NCBI RefSeq assembly: GCF_039527675.1
Contig: NZ_BAAAKI010000016.1
Location: 79,805 to 143,804, forward strand
From: Luteococcus sanguinis
GTDB lineage: Bacteria > Actinomycetota > Actinomycetes > Propionibacteriales > Propionibacteriaceae
Direction: 5' to 3'
Length of the DNA: 64,000 nucleotides
Shown here: positions 17,704-26,178 of the stretch, piece by piece
Position numbering within the stretch: the stretch's first letter is position 1
How the letters are laid out: each line of letters opens with the position of its first letter
Made by a program: the position numbers and the translations under genes
Notes under the pieces: generated by a model
What the model was told of the DNA's origin: nothing
The model's input: only the letters and a program-made list of their open reading frames with translations
The model's database searches: none

Positions 17704-17780
17704 TCCGCCAAGGATGCCGTGTGAGGGCAATCCGGTTCCGCCGTGGGACCGGATTGCTCTCACGTGGCGATTTTGGCGGG
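17704..17780. repeat. 77-bp hairpin (REP/MITE-like) element, copy 2
   Basis: The ends CCGCCAA and TTTTGGCGG are inverted. The 19-bp hairpin GTGAGGGCAATCCGGTTCC / GGGACCGGATTGCTCTCAC has two changes that keep pairing as G-U. The loop GCCGT and the outer TGGCGATTTTGGCGG match copy 1. With copy 1 it brackets the phosphoesterase gene. Confidence 0.87.
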
Positions 17781-17817
17781 CGGATCCCTCGCCACTGGGG
17801 CTGCGAAGGTGCGGGCG

Positions 17818-17823
17818 TAGGGT
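17818..17823 (+). promoter_or_regulatory. leaderless -10 of the hemerythrin gene
   Basis: TAGGGT ends exactly 7 nt before the ATG at 17831, with no ribosome site between, which fits a leaderless mRNA. Confidence 0.6.
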
Positions 17824-17830
17824 GCAACCC

Positions 17831-18364
17831 ATGTGTGAGTACTGCGGATGTCGTTCCATCGACGTGATCGGTCGCTTCAGCGAGGAGCACTACACGGTCG
17901 TCGACCTGCTCGGTGACTTCGGCCGCGCCGTCGCCACCAAGGACCTCGAGAAGGTCGGACAGGCCGGACTGGTGCTCGCGAACACCCTGTGGCCACACAC
18001 CAAGGCCGAGGAGGCGGGGCTCTTCCACGAGATGCGCAAGGACCCCGACTACACCGCCACCATCGACTCGCTGTGCGACGAGCACTCCAGCCTGGACGAG
18101 CAGCTGGAACGCATCATGGACGGCGACCTCGACGAGTACCCGGCCTTCGAGGTGGCGCTGCGCCACCACATCGACCACGAGGAGAACGGTCTCTTCCCGG
18201 CCGCAGCGGTCGGCGTCGACGGGCCCACGTGGGAGCGGATCAACCAGCTCACCCACGACTTCGACCACACCGAGGGCATCGACCATGAACATGGTGATGG
18301 GGAGCACGGCGACGGGACGCATGCCGAGGGCGAGCGCGCGCACCCCAGCTCCCACAGCCACTGA
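17831..18364 (+). CDS. hemerythrin HHE domain protein
   Basis: A 177-residue cytoplasmic protein starting MCEYCGCRS, a Cys-rich opening seen in actinobacterial hemerythrin-like proteins. A four-helix hemerythrin domain follows, with candidate di-iron ligands in EEHYTVVD, PHTKAEEAGLF, DEHSSLD and HHIDHEENGLF. The C-terminal 35 residues are very rich in His, Glu, Asp and Gly and may bind metal. Likely roles are oxygen, nitric-oxide or iron sensing or storage. The ATG is chosen because a -10 lies 7 nt upstream. Confidence 0.88.
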   Translation: MCEYCGCRSIDVIGRFSEEHYTVVDLLGDFGRAVATKDLEKVGQAGLVLANTLWPHTKAEEAGLFHEMRKDPDYTATIDSLCDEHSSLDEQLERIMDGDLDEYPAFEVALRHHIDHEENGLFPAAAVGVDGPTWERINQLTHDFDHTEGIDHEHGDGEHGDGTHAEGERAHPSSHSH

Positions 18365-18509
18365 CCCCCCGCGCACTACCCGGACGCGCACCATCGACAC
18401 GCGCACGCCGCGGCCAGCCAGGCATGAGGACCGGTCTCGCAGGTGAAGGCTCGCTGAACGCCCGTCCGGCTGCCATTGCCCGGCGCCGGCGTGGGTGAGG
18501 ATGGGTCTC

Positions 18510-19628
18510 GTGACCTTCGACCCGCTCGCCCAACTCCGCGCGCCCGACGCGCCGGCCTTCGACGTCTTCCTGCACGGGATGGTCTTCCTGGACATCATCT
18601 TCACCGGCATGGACGAGATGCCCGGCCCAGGCGAGGAGATCTGGAGCGACGGCATGGGCTCATGCCCGGGCGGCATCGCGAACCTGGCCGTGGCCACCTC
18701 CCGGCTCGGCCTGCGGACCTCCTTGGGCGCCGCCTTCTCCACCGACGACTACGGCGAGTTCTGCTGGCGCACCCTGCGCGACCAGGAGGGCGTCGACCTG
18801 TCAGCGTCCGCCCGCTACCCCGAGTGGCACTCGCCGGTGACCGTCTCGATGGCCGTCGGGGACGACCGCCAGATGGTCACCCACGGCCACCCGGCGCCGC
18901 AGCCCGCGTCCCAGATGATCGGCACCCCTCCCGCGGCCCGGGCGTGCATCGTCGACCTGCACCCCGAGACCCCGATCGGGGACGACGCCGACCCGACCTG
19001 GGCCGACCAGGCCCGCGCGCAGGGCTCGCTGCTGTTCGCCGACGTCGGCTTCGACCAGACCGGCGTCCGGGACACGAGCGTCCTGGACCAACTGCAGTAC
19101 TGCCATGCCTTCACCCCCAACCAGCTGGAGGCGATGGCCTACACCCGCACCGAGACCCCCTCGGACGCGCTCTACGCGATCGCCGACCGGGTCCCCCTGG
19201 CGGTGGTCACCGAGGGCCCGAACGGGGCCCGCGCGATCGACTCGGTGACCGGCGAGGAAGCGGTCGTCCCGGCACTACGCGTCCGTGCCGTCGACCCGAC
19301 CGGGGCGGGGGACGTCTTCTGCGCGGCGCTGGTGCTCGGCTCGCTCGCCGGCTGGCCTCTGGACCAACGACTCGCCTTCTCCGCATTGTGCTCGTCGTTG
19401 TCGGTGCAACAGGTGGGCGGCTCGCTGGCCGCGCCCGGCTGGGGTGACATCGCCGACTGGTGGCACAAGGTGCGCGACGGGAAGGACGAGCGGATCTGCT
19501 CGTTGCCGCGGACCCTCGTCGCGTCCATGCGGCGGCGGTATGAGTTCCTGGACGACCTGGTGGCGACCGTCCCCAGCGGCGCGGTGCGCCGTGCCGCCGC
19601 GACCATCGCGCAGCTCTCGGACGCCTGA
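18510..19628 (+). CDS. PfkB-family carbohydrate kinase
   Basis: A 372-residue kinase of the ribokinase/PfkB family. It has an N-terminal GG-type substrate motif (SCPGGIANLAVATSRLGL, about residues 50-67) and the C-terminal catalytic and anion-hole motif DPTGAGDVFCAA (about 263-274). The substrate may be a sugar or nucleoside. GTG 18510 is preferred because GAGGAT ends 7 nt before it; ATG 18501 and GTG 18495 are in frame and also possible. No sugar-uptake gene is next to it, so the substrate is open. The tail beyond about residue 330 is an extra helical extension. Confidence 0.85.
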   Translation: MTFDPLAQLRAPDAPAFDVFLHGMVFLDIIFTGMDEMPGPGEEIWSDGMGSCPGGIANLAVATSRLGLRTSLGAAFSTDDYGEFCWRTLRDQEGVDLSASARYPEWHSPVTVSMAVGDDRQMVTHGHPAPQPASQMIGTPPAARACIVDLHPETPIGDDADPTWADQARAQGSLLFADVGFDQTGVRDTSVLDQLQYCHAFTPNQLEAMAYTRTETPSDALYAIADRVPLAVVTEGPNGARAIDSVTGEEAVVPALRVRAVDPTGAGDVFCAALVLGSLAGWPLDQRLAFSALCSSLSVQQVGGSLAAPGWGDIADWWHKVRDGKDERICSLPRTLVASMRRRYEFLDDLVATVPSGAVRRAAATIAQLSDA

Positions 19629-19660
19629 CAGCGTCCCAGCATCCGGGCTGGTGGGAACCG

Positions 19661-19692
19661 ACTTGAACAGTGTTCAAGTCGGGGTGTAGAAA
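19661..19692 (+). promoter_or_regulatory. BioQ-like operator and promoter of the biotin operon
   Basis: ACTTGAACAGTGTTCAAGT (19661-19679) is a perfect palindrome with 9-bp arms. It contains TGAAC-N3-GTTCA, the form recognised by the TetR-family biotin repressor BioQ in corynebacteria and mycobacteria. Its TTGAAC (19663-19668) also serves as -35, 18 bp from a TAGAAA -10 (19687-19692), so repressor binding would block RNA polymerase. No bioQ gene is in the window. Confidence 0.8.
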
Positions 19693-19719
19693 TCATGCAT
19701 CCGCAATGAGGAGGATGCA

Positions 19720-21057
19720 ATGGAGCACGCCACCGGTCTACTGGCTCGAGACGCCGAGCACCTGTGGCACCCCTATGCCCCCTCGAAGCCCTCGTCCGTC
19801 TTCGCGGTCGTCGAGGAGGCGTCCGGCAGCACATTGGTGCTTGACGACGGGAAGCGACGCATCGAGGCCGTCGACGCGATGGCGTCGTGGTGGTGCCAGC
19901 TGCACGGCTACCGCAACCCGGTGCTGGACGAGGCCTTGCACACCCAGGTCGACCGCTTCAGCCATGTCATGTTCGGCGGACTCACCCACGAGCCTGCGGT
20001 GCGGGTCGCCGAGCAGCTCGTCGACCTCGCGCCAGCGGGCATGAACCGGGTCTTCCTGGCCGACTCCGGCTCGGTCGCGATGGAGGTGGCGCTCAAGTTC
20101 GTCCGTCAGGTCGCGATCTGCCGAGCAAGCAGCTCCGCCGGTAGCCGTGGCGGGCTCAGGGTCGCCGCACTGACGGGGGCCTACCACGGCGACACGCTCG
20201 GCGCGATGAGCGTCTGCGACCCCGGTGGCGGGATGCACGCGATGTTCGCCGATTCCCTGCCGACACAGGTCTTCCTGCCCCGCCCGCCCCGCTTTGGTGC
20301 CGAGGCCTACGCCGTGGACGCATGGAGCAGCGCGGCCGCACAGGTGCTCGACGAACACCAGGACGAGCTGTGCGCCATCGTCGTCGAACCGGTGCTGCAG
20401 GGCGCGGGTGGCATGTGGGGTTGGTCGCCCATCGCGCTGGCGTGGCTGCGCGCGCAGGCCACCGAGCGCGGGCTGTTGTTGGTGGCCGACGAGATCGCGA
20501 CCGGCTTCGGACGCACCGGGCAACTCTTCGCCTGCGACTGGGCCCAGGTGGTTCCGGACGTGCTGGTGGTCGGCAAGTCGATGACCGGCGGCTACCTCAC
20601 CCAGGCCGCGATGATCACCACGGACGCCTTGGCCGCCGAGCTGGACGCCGGTCCGGGTGGCGCCCTGATGCACGGACCCACCTTCATGGGGAACCCCTTG
20701 GCCTGCGCCGCATCCTCGGCGAGCTTGGGGATCATCGCGTCCGGAGCCTGGCGCGAGCCGGTCGCCGCGATCACGGACGGCTTCGAGCGCGGGCTCGGAG
20801 GGTTGCGCGAGGTGCCCGGGGTGCGCGAGGTCCGTGTCCTCGGCGCCACGGCGGCGGTCCAGCTGCAGGGCGCTGTCGACGTCCCACTGGCCACCCGCAC
20901 CGCGCTGGACCACGGCACCTGGATCAGGCCCTTCCGCGACCTCGTCTACGCGATGCCGCCCTTCGTCATCACCCCCGAGGAACTCGACCGCGTCTGTGGC
21001 GCGATCACCGCTGCCGTCCTCGCGAACGTGCAACGCACCACCAAGGAGGCGGCATGA
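19720..21057 (+). CDS. bioA: adenosylmethionine-8-amino-7-oxononanoate aminotransferase
   Basis: A 445-residue PLP enzyme making 7,8-diaminopelargonate (DAPA) from 8-amino-7-oxononanoate (KAPA) with S-adenosylmethionine as amino donor. The PLP lysine is K286 (VVGKSMTGGYL). Other family motifs are LWHPYAPSK at the N-terminus, the MASWWCQLHGYRNP substrate loop, GAYHGDTLGAMSV and VADEIATGFGRTG. Length is normal. A GAGGAGG ribosome site lies 7 nt before the ATG. It is first in the operon and overlaps bioD by 4 bp. Confidence 0.95.
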   Translation: MEHATGLLARDAEHLWHPYAPSKPSSVFAVVEEASGSTLVLDDGKRRIEAVDAMASWWCQLHGYRNPVLDEALHTQVDRFSHVMFGGLTHEPAVRVAEQLVDLAPAGMNRVFLADSGSVAMEVALKFVRQVAICRASSSAGSRGGLRVAALTGAYHGDTLGAMSVCDPGGGMHAMFADSLPTQVFLPRPPRFGAEAYAVDAWSSAAAQVLDEHQDELCAIVVEPVLQGAGGMWGWSPIALAWLRAQATERGLLLVADEIATGFGRTGQLFACDWAQVVPDVLVVGKSMTGGYLTQAAMITTDALAAELDAGPGGALMHGPTFMGNPLACAASSASLGIIASGAWREPVAAITDGFERGLGGLREVPGVREVRVLGATAAVQLQGAVDVPLATRTALDHGTWIRPFRDLVYAMPPFVITPEELDRVCGAITAAVLANVQRTTKEAA

Positions 21058-21776
21058 CCACGAAACTGCCCGTGACCAGCGGCATCGTCATCATCACCGG
21101 CACCGACACCGACGTCGGTAAGTCGATCGTCACCGCCGAACTCACCCGCCAACTGCTTACCGACGGCACCGACCTCGTGGTCGTGAAGCCCACCCAGACC
21201 GGGCTCGAGCCCGGCGAGGAGGGGGACGTCCAACTCGTCGGACGCCTGTCCGGACTCGCGCCCGAACGCTGCCTCGAGTTCGTCCGGCTGCCTGAACCGC
21301 TGGCGCCCACCACGGCTGCCCGCCGTGCCGGCGTCACGCTGGCCCCGATGGCGGACGTCGCGCGCGACCTGGCGGCGCTTGCCCGCGAACACCAGCTCGT
21401 CCTGGTCGAGGGTGCCGGCGGAGTGACGGTCGGGCTCGACGGTGTCGGGGACGGCTTGCTGGAGCTCGCGGACGCGCTCACGACACTGGGCACTCCGCCC
21501 GTCTTCGTCGTGGTCGCGCGGCCGGGGCTGGGGACGCTGAACCACTCCCGCCTCACCTGCGACGCGATCACCACTCGGGGGCACGCCGTCGCCGGACTGG
21601 TCGTCGGCTCCTGGCCCGGTGTTGCCGGAGTCGCGCCCGACCTGGCCGAGAGCTGCAACATCGCCGAGCTCGCCGACTTCACCGGTGTACCCCTGCTGGG
21701 CGCGCTGCGCGCCGGCTCCGGTGCCTCCCCTGAAGCCCTCGCCTCCAGCTGGCTCGACCCCGAGGAGACCCGATGA
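21054..21776 (+). CDS. bioD: dethiobiotin synthetase
   Basis: A 240-residue ATPase closing the ureido ring of dethiobiotin from DAPA and CO2. The modified P-loop is GTDTDVGKSI (about residues 15-24); substrate-binding VVKPTQTG (about 43-50) and the VEGAGGVTVGL loop (about 120-130) are present. The ATG lies in the ATGA overlap with bioA, and the stop overlaps the next gene start in the same way, so bioA, bioD and the permease are translationally coupled. Confidence 0.95.
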   Translation: MTTKLPVTSGIVIITGTDTDVGKSIVTAELTRQLLTDGTDLVVVKPTQTGLEPGEEGDVQLVGRLSGLAPERCLEFVRLPEPLAPTTAARRAGVTLAPMADVARDLAALAREHQLVLVEGAGGVTVGLDGVGDGLLELADALTTLGTPPVFVVVARPGLGTLNHSRLTCDAITTRGHAVAGLVVGSWPGVAGVAPDLAESCNIAELADFTGVPLLGALRAGSGASPEALASSWLDPEETR

Positions 21777-23155
21777 CCGCCGCCGAGTTCACAGCCACCG
21801 AGACCACGGCCCCCGCCCATGACGAGGTCGAGGCGCTGGGCTATCAGCCGCAGCTGCACCGCCAGCTCGGCTTCGGGTCCCTGCTCGTCTACGGGCTGTT
21901 GTTCTTCGTCCCGCTGGCGCCGGTGGCCGTCTTCGGGCCGGTCGTCAACCGCTCCGGCGGTGTCCCGGTGCTGGTCTACGCCGTCGCCGCCATCGTGATG
22001 GGGCTGTCAGCGGTCAGCTACCGCGAGATGGCGCTCCGCTTCCCGACCGCCGGATCGGTCTACGGCTACGTCCGCCATGGGGCGGGAGAGCACCTCGGCT
22101 TCATCGCCGGCTGGATGATCCTGCTCGACTACCTGATGATGCCCTCACTCCTGGTGATCCTCGCCTCGCTGGCGTTGGCCCACTCCATCCCGGGCATCCC
22201 CGTCGTGGTGTTCACGCTGGGTTTCGTGCTCGCGTCCGTGCTGCTGAACGTCTTCGGCATCACCGTCACCACCCGGGCCGGGCTGGTGCTGCTGGCCATC
22301 CAGATGGCCGTGATGCTCACCTTCTTCGGTTTCGTCGCAGCAGCGGTCAGCAGCGGCGAGGTGCAGCTGAGCGCAGCACCGCTGTGGCGCGCCGGGGTCA
22401 CACCGGCCGGGGTGCTGTCGGCGGTCTCGATCGCCGCGCTCAGCTACCTCGGGTTCGACGCCGTTGCCACCCTCAACGAGGAGGCCAAGGGCGGCGGACG
22501 GGCCGTCGCCTGGGCCACCACCGTGCTGCTCGGTGTGGTCACCGTCCTGTTCTGCCTGCAGGTCTGGGCCGCCGCGCTGGTCAGCCCCGACGCTGCCTTC
22601 GCGAAGGGGACGACCACCACCCGCGCCTTCTACCACGCGGTCGACGCCGTGGCCCCGAGCTGGTTCTCGGTCGTCTTCACCCTCACCAATGCCTTCGTCG
22701 CCATCTTCGCCTGCTTGGTCGTCGCGCACGCGTCCACCGCCCGTCTGCTCTTCGCCATGGGACGCGATGGCGTCCTGCCCCGCTTCCTCGGCACCACCAC
22801 CGAGACCGGGGTGCCGCGCGCCGCGGTGCTCACCACGGGTGCGCTGGCACTCGTCCTCGGCGTCGCGCTGGCCGGACGCGCGGAGCTGGTCACCTCGCTG
22901 GTGACCTTCGGGGCCCTGTCCAGCTATGTCTTCCTGCACGCCGCGGTGTGGTGGCGCTGCTGGAACCAGGAGCGCAGCGGTCGACTCGTCGCACACCTTC
23001 TCGTCCCGCTGCTCGGCTCGGTCGCCCTGCTGTTCGCACTCAGCCAGACCGAGGGCCTCACCCGCTCCGTCGGGCTCGTCTGGCTGGCGGTCGGCGCGAC
23101 GGTCCTGCTCGTCCAGAAGCTCTCCGCACGCCCCCTTGCACGTCCCCAGACCTGA
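21773..23155 (+). CDS. APC-superfamily permease in the biotin operon
   Basis: A 460-residue membrane protein with about 12 helices and the amino acid/polyamine/organocation layout: first helix with GFGSLLVYGLLFFVPLAP, the FPTAGSVYGYVRHGAGEHLGFIAGW stretch of helix 3, and helices up to about residue 450. It overlaps bioD by 4 bp and lies 42 bp before bioB, so it belongs to the biotin pathway by context. Because bioF is absent from the operon and yeast Bio5 (same superfamily) imports KAPA and DAPA, uptake of KAPA or another precursor is a reasonable inference. Import of an amino acid or a biotin-related compound is the alternative. Confidence 0.88.
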   Translation: MTAAEFTATETTAPAHDEVEALGYQPQLHRQLGFGSLLVYGLLFFVPLAPVAVFGPVVNRSGGVPVLVYAVAAIVMGLSAVSYREMALRFPTAGSVYGYVRHGAGEHLGFIAGWMILLDYLMMPSLLVILASLALAHSIPGIPVVVFTLGFVLASVLLNVFGITVTTRAGLVLLAIQMAVMLTFFGFVAAAVSSGEVQLSAAPLWRAGVTPAGVLSAVSIAALSYLGFDAVATLNEEAKGGGRAVAWATTVLLGVVTVLFCLQVWAAALVSPDAAFAKGTTTTRAFYHAVDAVAPSWFSVVFTLTNAFVAIFACLVVAHASTARLLFAMGRDGVLPRFLGTTTETGVPRAAVLTTGALALVLGVALAGRAELVTSLVTFGALSSYVFLHAAVWWRCWNQERSGRLVAHLLVPLLGSVALLFALSQTEGLTRSVGLVWLAVGATVLLVQKLSARPLARPQT

Positions 23156-23197
23156 CCATCCGCTCACCCTCATCCCGCCCACAACCCAGGAGCTGAC

Positions 23198-24430
23198 ATG
23201 ACCACCTTGGACCTCGACCAGATCACCGCCACCGCCCTGTCGGGCACCTCGATCAGCCGTGAGGACGCGCTGGCCGTGCTCGGCAGCGGCAACGACCAAC
23301 TGATGGGCGTCGTGGCCGCCGCCTCGGCGGTCCGCCGGAAGTTCTTCGGACGCCGCGTCAAGCTGAACTACCTGGTCAACCTGAAGTCGGGCCTGTGCCC
23401 CGAGGACTGCTCCTACTGCTCGCAGTCGTTGGGCGCCAAGACCGGCGTGCTGAAGTACAGCTGGCTGTCGACCGAGCAGGCCACCGCCGCCGCCACGGCG
23501 GGCGTCGGGGGCGGCGCGCGCCGCGTCTGCCTGGTCGCGTCGGGTCGTGGCCCGTCGAACCGGGACGTCGACCGCGTTGGGCAGATCATCGGGCACATCA
23601 AGGCCGAAAACCCCGAGGTCGAGGTGTGCGCCTGCCTCGGCTTCCTGACCGAACAGCAGGCCAGCACCCTGCACGAGGCCGGTGCGGACGCCTACAACCA
23701 CAACCTCAACTCGGCCGAGTCGAACTACGCCGAGATCTGTTCCACGCACAGCTACTCCGACCGCGTCGACACCGTCGAGACCGCCAAGCGCGGCGGACTC
23801 TCGCCCTGCTCCGGCCTGATCGCCGGCATGGGCGAGACGGACGAGGAACTGGTGGACGTGCTGTTCGCGCTGCGGGAGCTGGGCGTCGACTCGGTGCCGG
23901 TGAACTTCCTGCTCCCCTTCGAGGGCACCCCGCTGCATGGCCACCAGGAACTCACCCCCCAGCGCTGCCTGCGCATCCTGGCGATGGCGCGGCTGGTCTG
24001 CCCCGACGTCGAGGTGCGCGCCGCCGCCGGACGCGAGTACCACCTGCGCTCCATGCAGCCGCTGGCACTCGAGATCTGCAACTCGATCTTCCTCGGCGAC
24101 TACCTGACCAGCGAGGGACAGGCCGGTGACGCCGACCTGCGGATGCTGGCCGACCTCGGCTTCACCGTGCAGGGTGCGGACGGTGAGGAGATCGACCCGA
24201 TGGAGTTGCTCAGCGCGCGCGGTGCCAAGCACGGTCATGCTGGCCATGGTGCTGCTGACGTGGCTGCCTGCGGATCGGCCGTGGGTGCCGGCTGTGGCTC
24301 GTCCTGCGGTGGCTGTGACCATGCCACGGACAGCGCAGCTGCCCCCTCGAGCGACGTGGCCGAGGGCGCCGAGCCCGAGGTGCACGTCCGTCGTCGCGGG
24401 GCCGGGACGCAGGTGCCGGCCAACGTCTGA
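23198..24430 (+). CDS. bioB: biotin synthase with extra Cys/His-rich tail
   Basis: A 410-residue radical-SAM enzyme inserting sulfur into dethiobiotin. The SAM cluster motif is CPEDCSYC (Cys67, Cys71, Cys74). The auxiliary-cluster ligands of E. coli BioB have counterparts: Cys in RRVCLVASG, EVCACLG and LSPCSGL, and Arg in VEVRAAAGRE. The catalytic core ends near residue 345. A roughly 65-residue tail rich in His, Cys, Gly and acidic residues follows (AACGSAVGAGCGSSCGGCDHA), not present in the classical enzyme. The ATG follows CAGGAG. Last gene of the operon; a hairpin overlaps its stop. Confidence 0.93.
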   Translation: MTTLDLDQITATALSGTSISREDALAVLGSGNDQLMGVVAAASAVRRKFFGRRVKLNYLVNLKSGLCPEDCSYCSQSLGAKTGVLKYSWLSTEQATAAATAGVGGGARRVCLVASGRGPSNRDVDRVGQIIGHIKAENPEVEVCACLGFLTEQQASTLHEAGADAYNHNLNSAESNYAEICSTHSYSDRVDTVETAKRGGLSPCSGLIAGMGETDEELVDVLFALRELGVDSVPVNFLLPFEGTPLHGHQELTPQRCLRILAMARLVCPDVEVRAAAGREYHLRSMQPLALEICNSIFLGDYLTSEGQAGDADLRMLADLGFTVQGADGEEIDPMELLSARGAKHGHAGHGAADVAACGSAVGAGCGSSCGGCDHATDSAAAPSSDVAEGAEPEVHVRRRGAGTQVPANV

Positions 24431-24453
24431 GCGTGCTGGTGGGGGGCACGCTC
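24429..24453 (+). terminator. terminator hairpin after bioB
   Basis: GAGCGTGC (24429-24436) pairs with GCACGCTC (24446-24453) around a G-rich 9-nt loop. The hairpin begins inside the bioB stop codon. A TAGTCT -10 for the next gene lies at 24504-24509. Confidence 0.6.
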
Positions 24454-24530
24454 TCGGCCCGGGGTTCCGCTGTGGGCAGGTCACCCGGCTGTGCCCAGAG
24501 CACTAGTCTGGCGGCGAAAAAGGAGCGCCC

Positions 24531-25982
24531 ATGCCACACATCGGTCACCCCGTTCACCCCAAGACGGACAACGCCCAGTTCGAGTCGCTGCGCCATCGCA
24601 CCACGAGCCGCGAGGAGCGTGTCGCCTTCGGGCGGTCCCTGCGTGAGCAGGTGCCCGTGCGATCGCTCGCAGACTGGGACCCCTCGGTGCGCTCGGCGGA
24701 CCCGATCGACCTGATCCGCGGTTCGCACGAGGGACGGGTCCCGGAGTTGGTGGCGGTCCGGGTGGGCCGGATGGCCAGCTCCCCCTACGGCTTCCTTCGG
24801 GGGTCGGCGGTCGTGATGGCGCACGACGTCGCACACCTGCCCGCGTCCGGGATCCGGCCGGTTGTCTGTGGTGACGCGCACCTGGGCAACTTCGGCTTCT
24901 ACCGTTCGCCCGAGGGCGCGCAGGTGATCGACCTGAACGACTTCGACGAGGCTCATCCCGGCGCCTGGGAGTGGGACCTGCGCCGGCTCACCACGGCCGT
25001 CGTCTGCGCCGGACGCGAGAATGGCTACTCCGAGCAGAACTGCGCCGACGCCGTGGCGAACTGCGTCGCGAGCTACCGGTCGACGATCGCCGAGCTCGCC
25101 ACCCAACCGCTGCTGCGCCGCTCCTTCGAGCGCCTCGACGTCGACACCCTGCGCGACCGGGCCCAGGACACCTCCCTGCGGGAGGCGATCGTCCGGTCGG
25201 CGCGGACCGCCCGCAAGCGCACCAGTGACCGCGCGCTGCCGCGCTTCACCCAACAGGACGAGCAGGGCAACCGCCGCATCGTCGAGGAGCCGCCGCTGAT
25301 CACCCGGCTGCACGACGACGAGTACAACGCCGTTGCCGTCGGCCTGGACGACTACCTGTGGTCGCTGGCGCCGCACTGGCGTCGCGTGGTGGGCGGCTAC
25401 CACCTGGTCGACATCGCCCACAAGGTCGTCGGAGTCGGGTCGGTGGGGCTGCGCGCCTATGTCGCGCTGCTCGAGGGGTCGAGCCCCGACGACGTGCTCT
25501 TCCTGCAGCTGAAGGAGGCCAGGCGGTCAGTGCTGGCACCCTATGTGCACGGCGACGTCCCCCGGCACTCGCACCAGGGCCAGCGTGTGGTCGAGTACCA
25601 GCAGGCGCTGCAGTCGACGTCCGATCCCTTGCTGGGCTGGAGCCGGATCGATGGGCGCGACTACTACGTACGGATGTTCCGCAACATGAAGGGGACGATC
25701 CCCCTCAATGACATCGGGCCCGGGGCGCTGGCCGACTACGCCGGCATCGTCGGGGCGTTGCTGGGCAAGGGCCACGCCCGCACCGCCGGAGCCTCCATGA
25801 TCTCGGGCTACCTGGGCGGGGGCGGCAAGGCCACCGACGCCTTCGTGAAGTTCGCGCGTCTGTACGCAGACCAGAACGAGGCCGATCACGCAGCGCTGGT
25901 GAAGGCCGCCCGCGAGGGCACGCTCCCGATCGCGGACGGGGCGCTGGAGTCCATGGGGTCCGCCTTCCGTCCCGGCGGATAG
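24531..25982 (+). CDS. DUF2252 family protein
   Basis: A 483-residue cytoplasmic protein. The kinase-like DUF2252 signature is clear: VVCGDAHLGNFGFY (about 115-128) and VIDLNDFDEAHPGAWEWDLRRL (about 135-156), which recall the HGDLHxxN and metal-binding motifs of aminoglycoside-phosphotransferase-like folds. Function is unknown for the family. An AAAAAGGAG site lies 7 nt before the ATG and a TAGTCT -10 further upstream, so it is transcribed on its own. The 196 bp downstream (25983-26178) hold no gene; only the short 17-mer shared with 39380-39396 stands out. Confidence 0.88.
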   Translation: MPHIGHPVHPKTDNAQFESLRHRTTSREERVAFGRSLREQVPVRSLADWDPSVRSADPIDLIRGSHEGRVPELVAVRVGRMASSPYGFLRGSAVVMAHDVAHLPASGIRPVVCGDAHLGNFGFYRSPEGAQVIDLNDFDEAHPGAWEWDLRRLTTAVVCAGRENGYSEQNCADAVANCVASYRSTIAELATQPLLRRSFERLDVDTLRDRAQDTSLREAIVRSARTARKRTSDRALPRFTQQDEQGNRRIVEEPPLITRLHDDEYNAVAVGLDDYLWSLAPHWRRVVGGYHLVDIAHKVVGVGSVGLRAYVALLEGSSPDDVLFLQLKEARRSVLAPYVHGDVPRHSHQGQRVVEYQQALQSTSDPLLGWSRIDGRDYYVRMFRNMKGTIPLNDIGPGALADYAGIVGALLGKGHARTAGASMISGYLGGGGKATDAFVKFARLYADQNEADHAALVKAAREGTLPIADGALESMGSAFRPGG

Positions 25983-26178
25983 TCGGTCGGGGAGGGGTTG
26001 ACTGAAAACCGGACGAATCGGGGCTGTTGCACGTTCCACTCGCCGATCTGGACGGCTGGCATCCGTTCTTCAGCAGCAGTTGGCCGGTCGCACGGTCGTG
26101 GCGGCGAGGGACTGCCAGCCTGCGGCCGCCGGGATGGCCCCCAGGGGTCGGCCGGAGCACCAGCCGGGAACCGCCGGC

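Noticed and set aside
22145..24484. A 779-residue open frame antisense to the permease and bioB genes
   Set aside because: High-GC coding DNA gives long open antisense frames. The product is His/Asp/Gly/Arg-rich with no domains, and the opposite strand encodes clear families.
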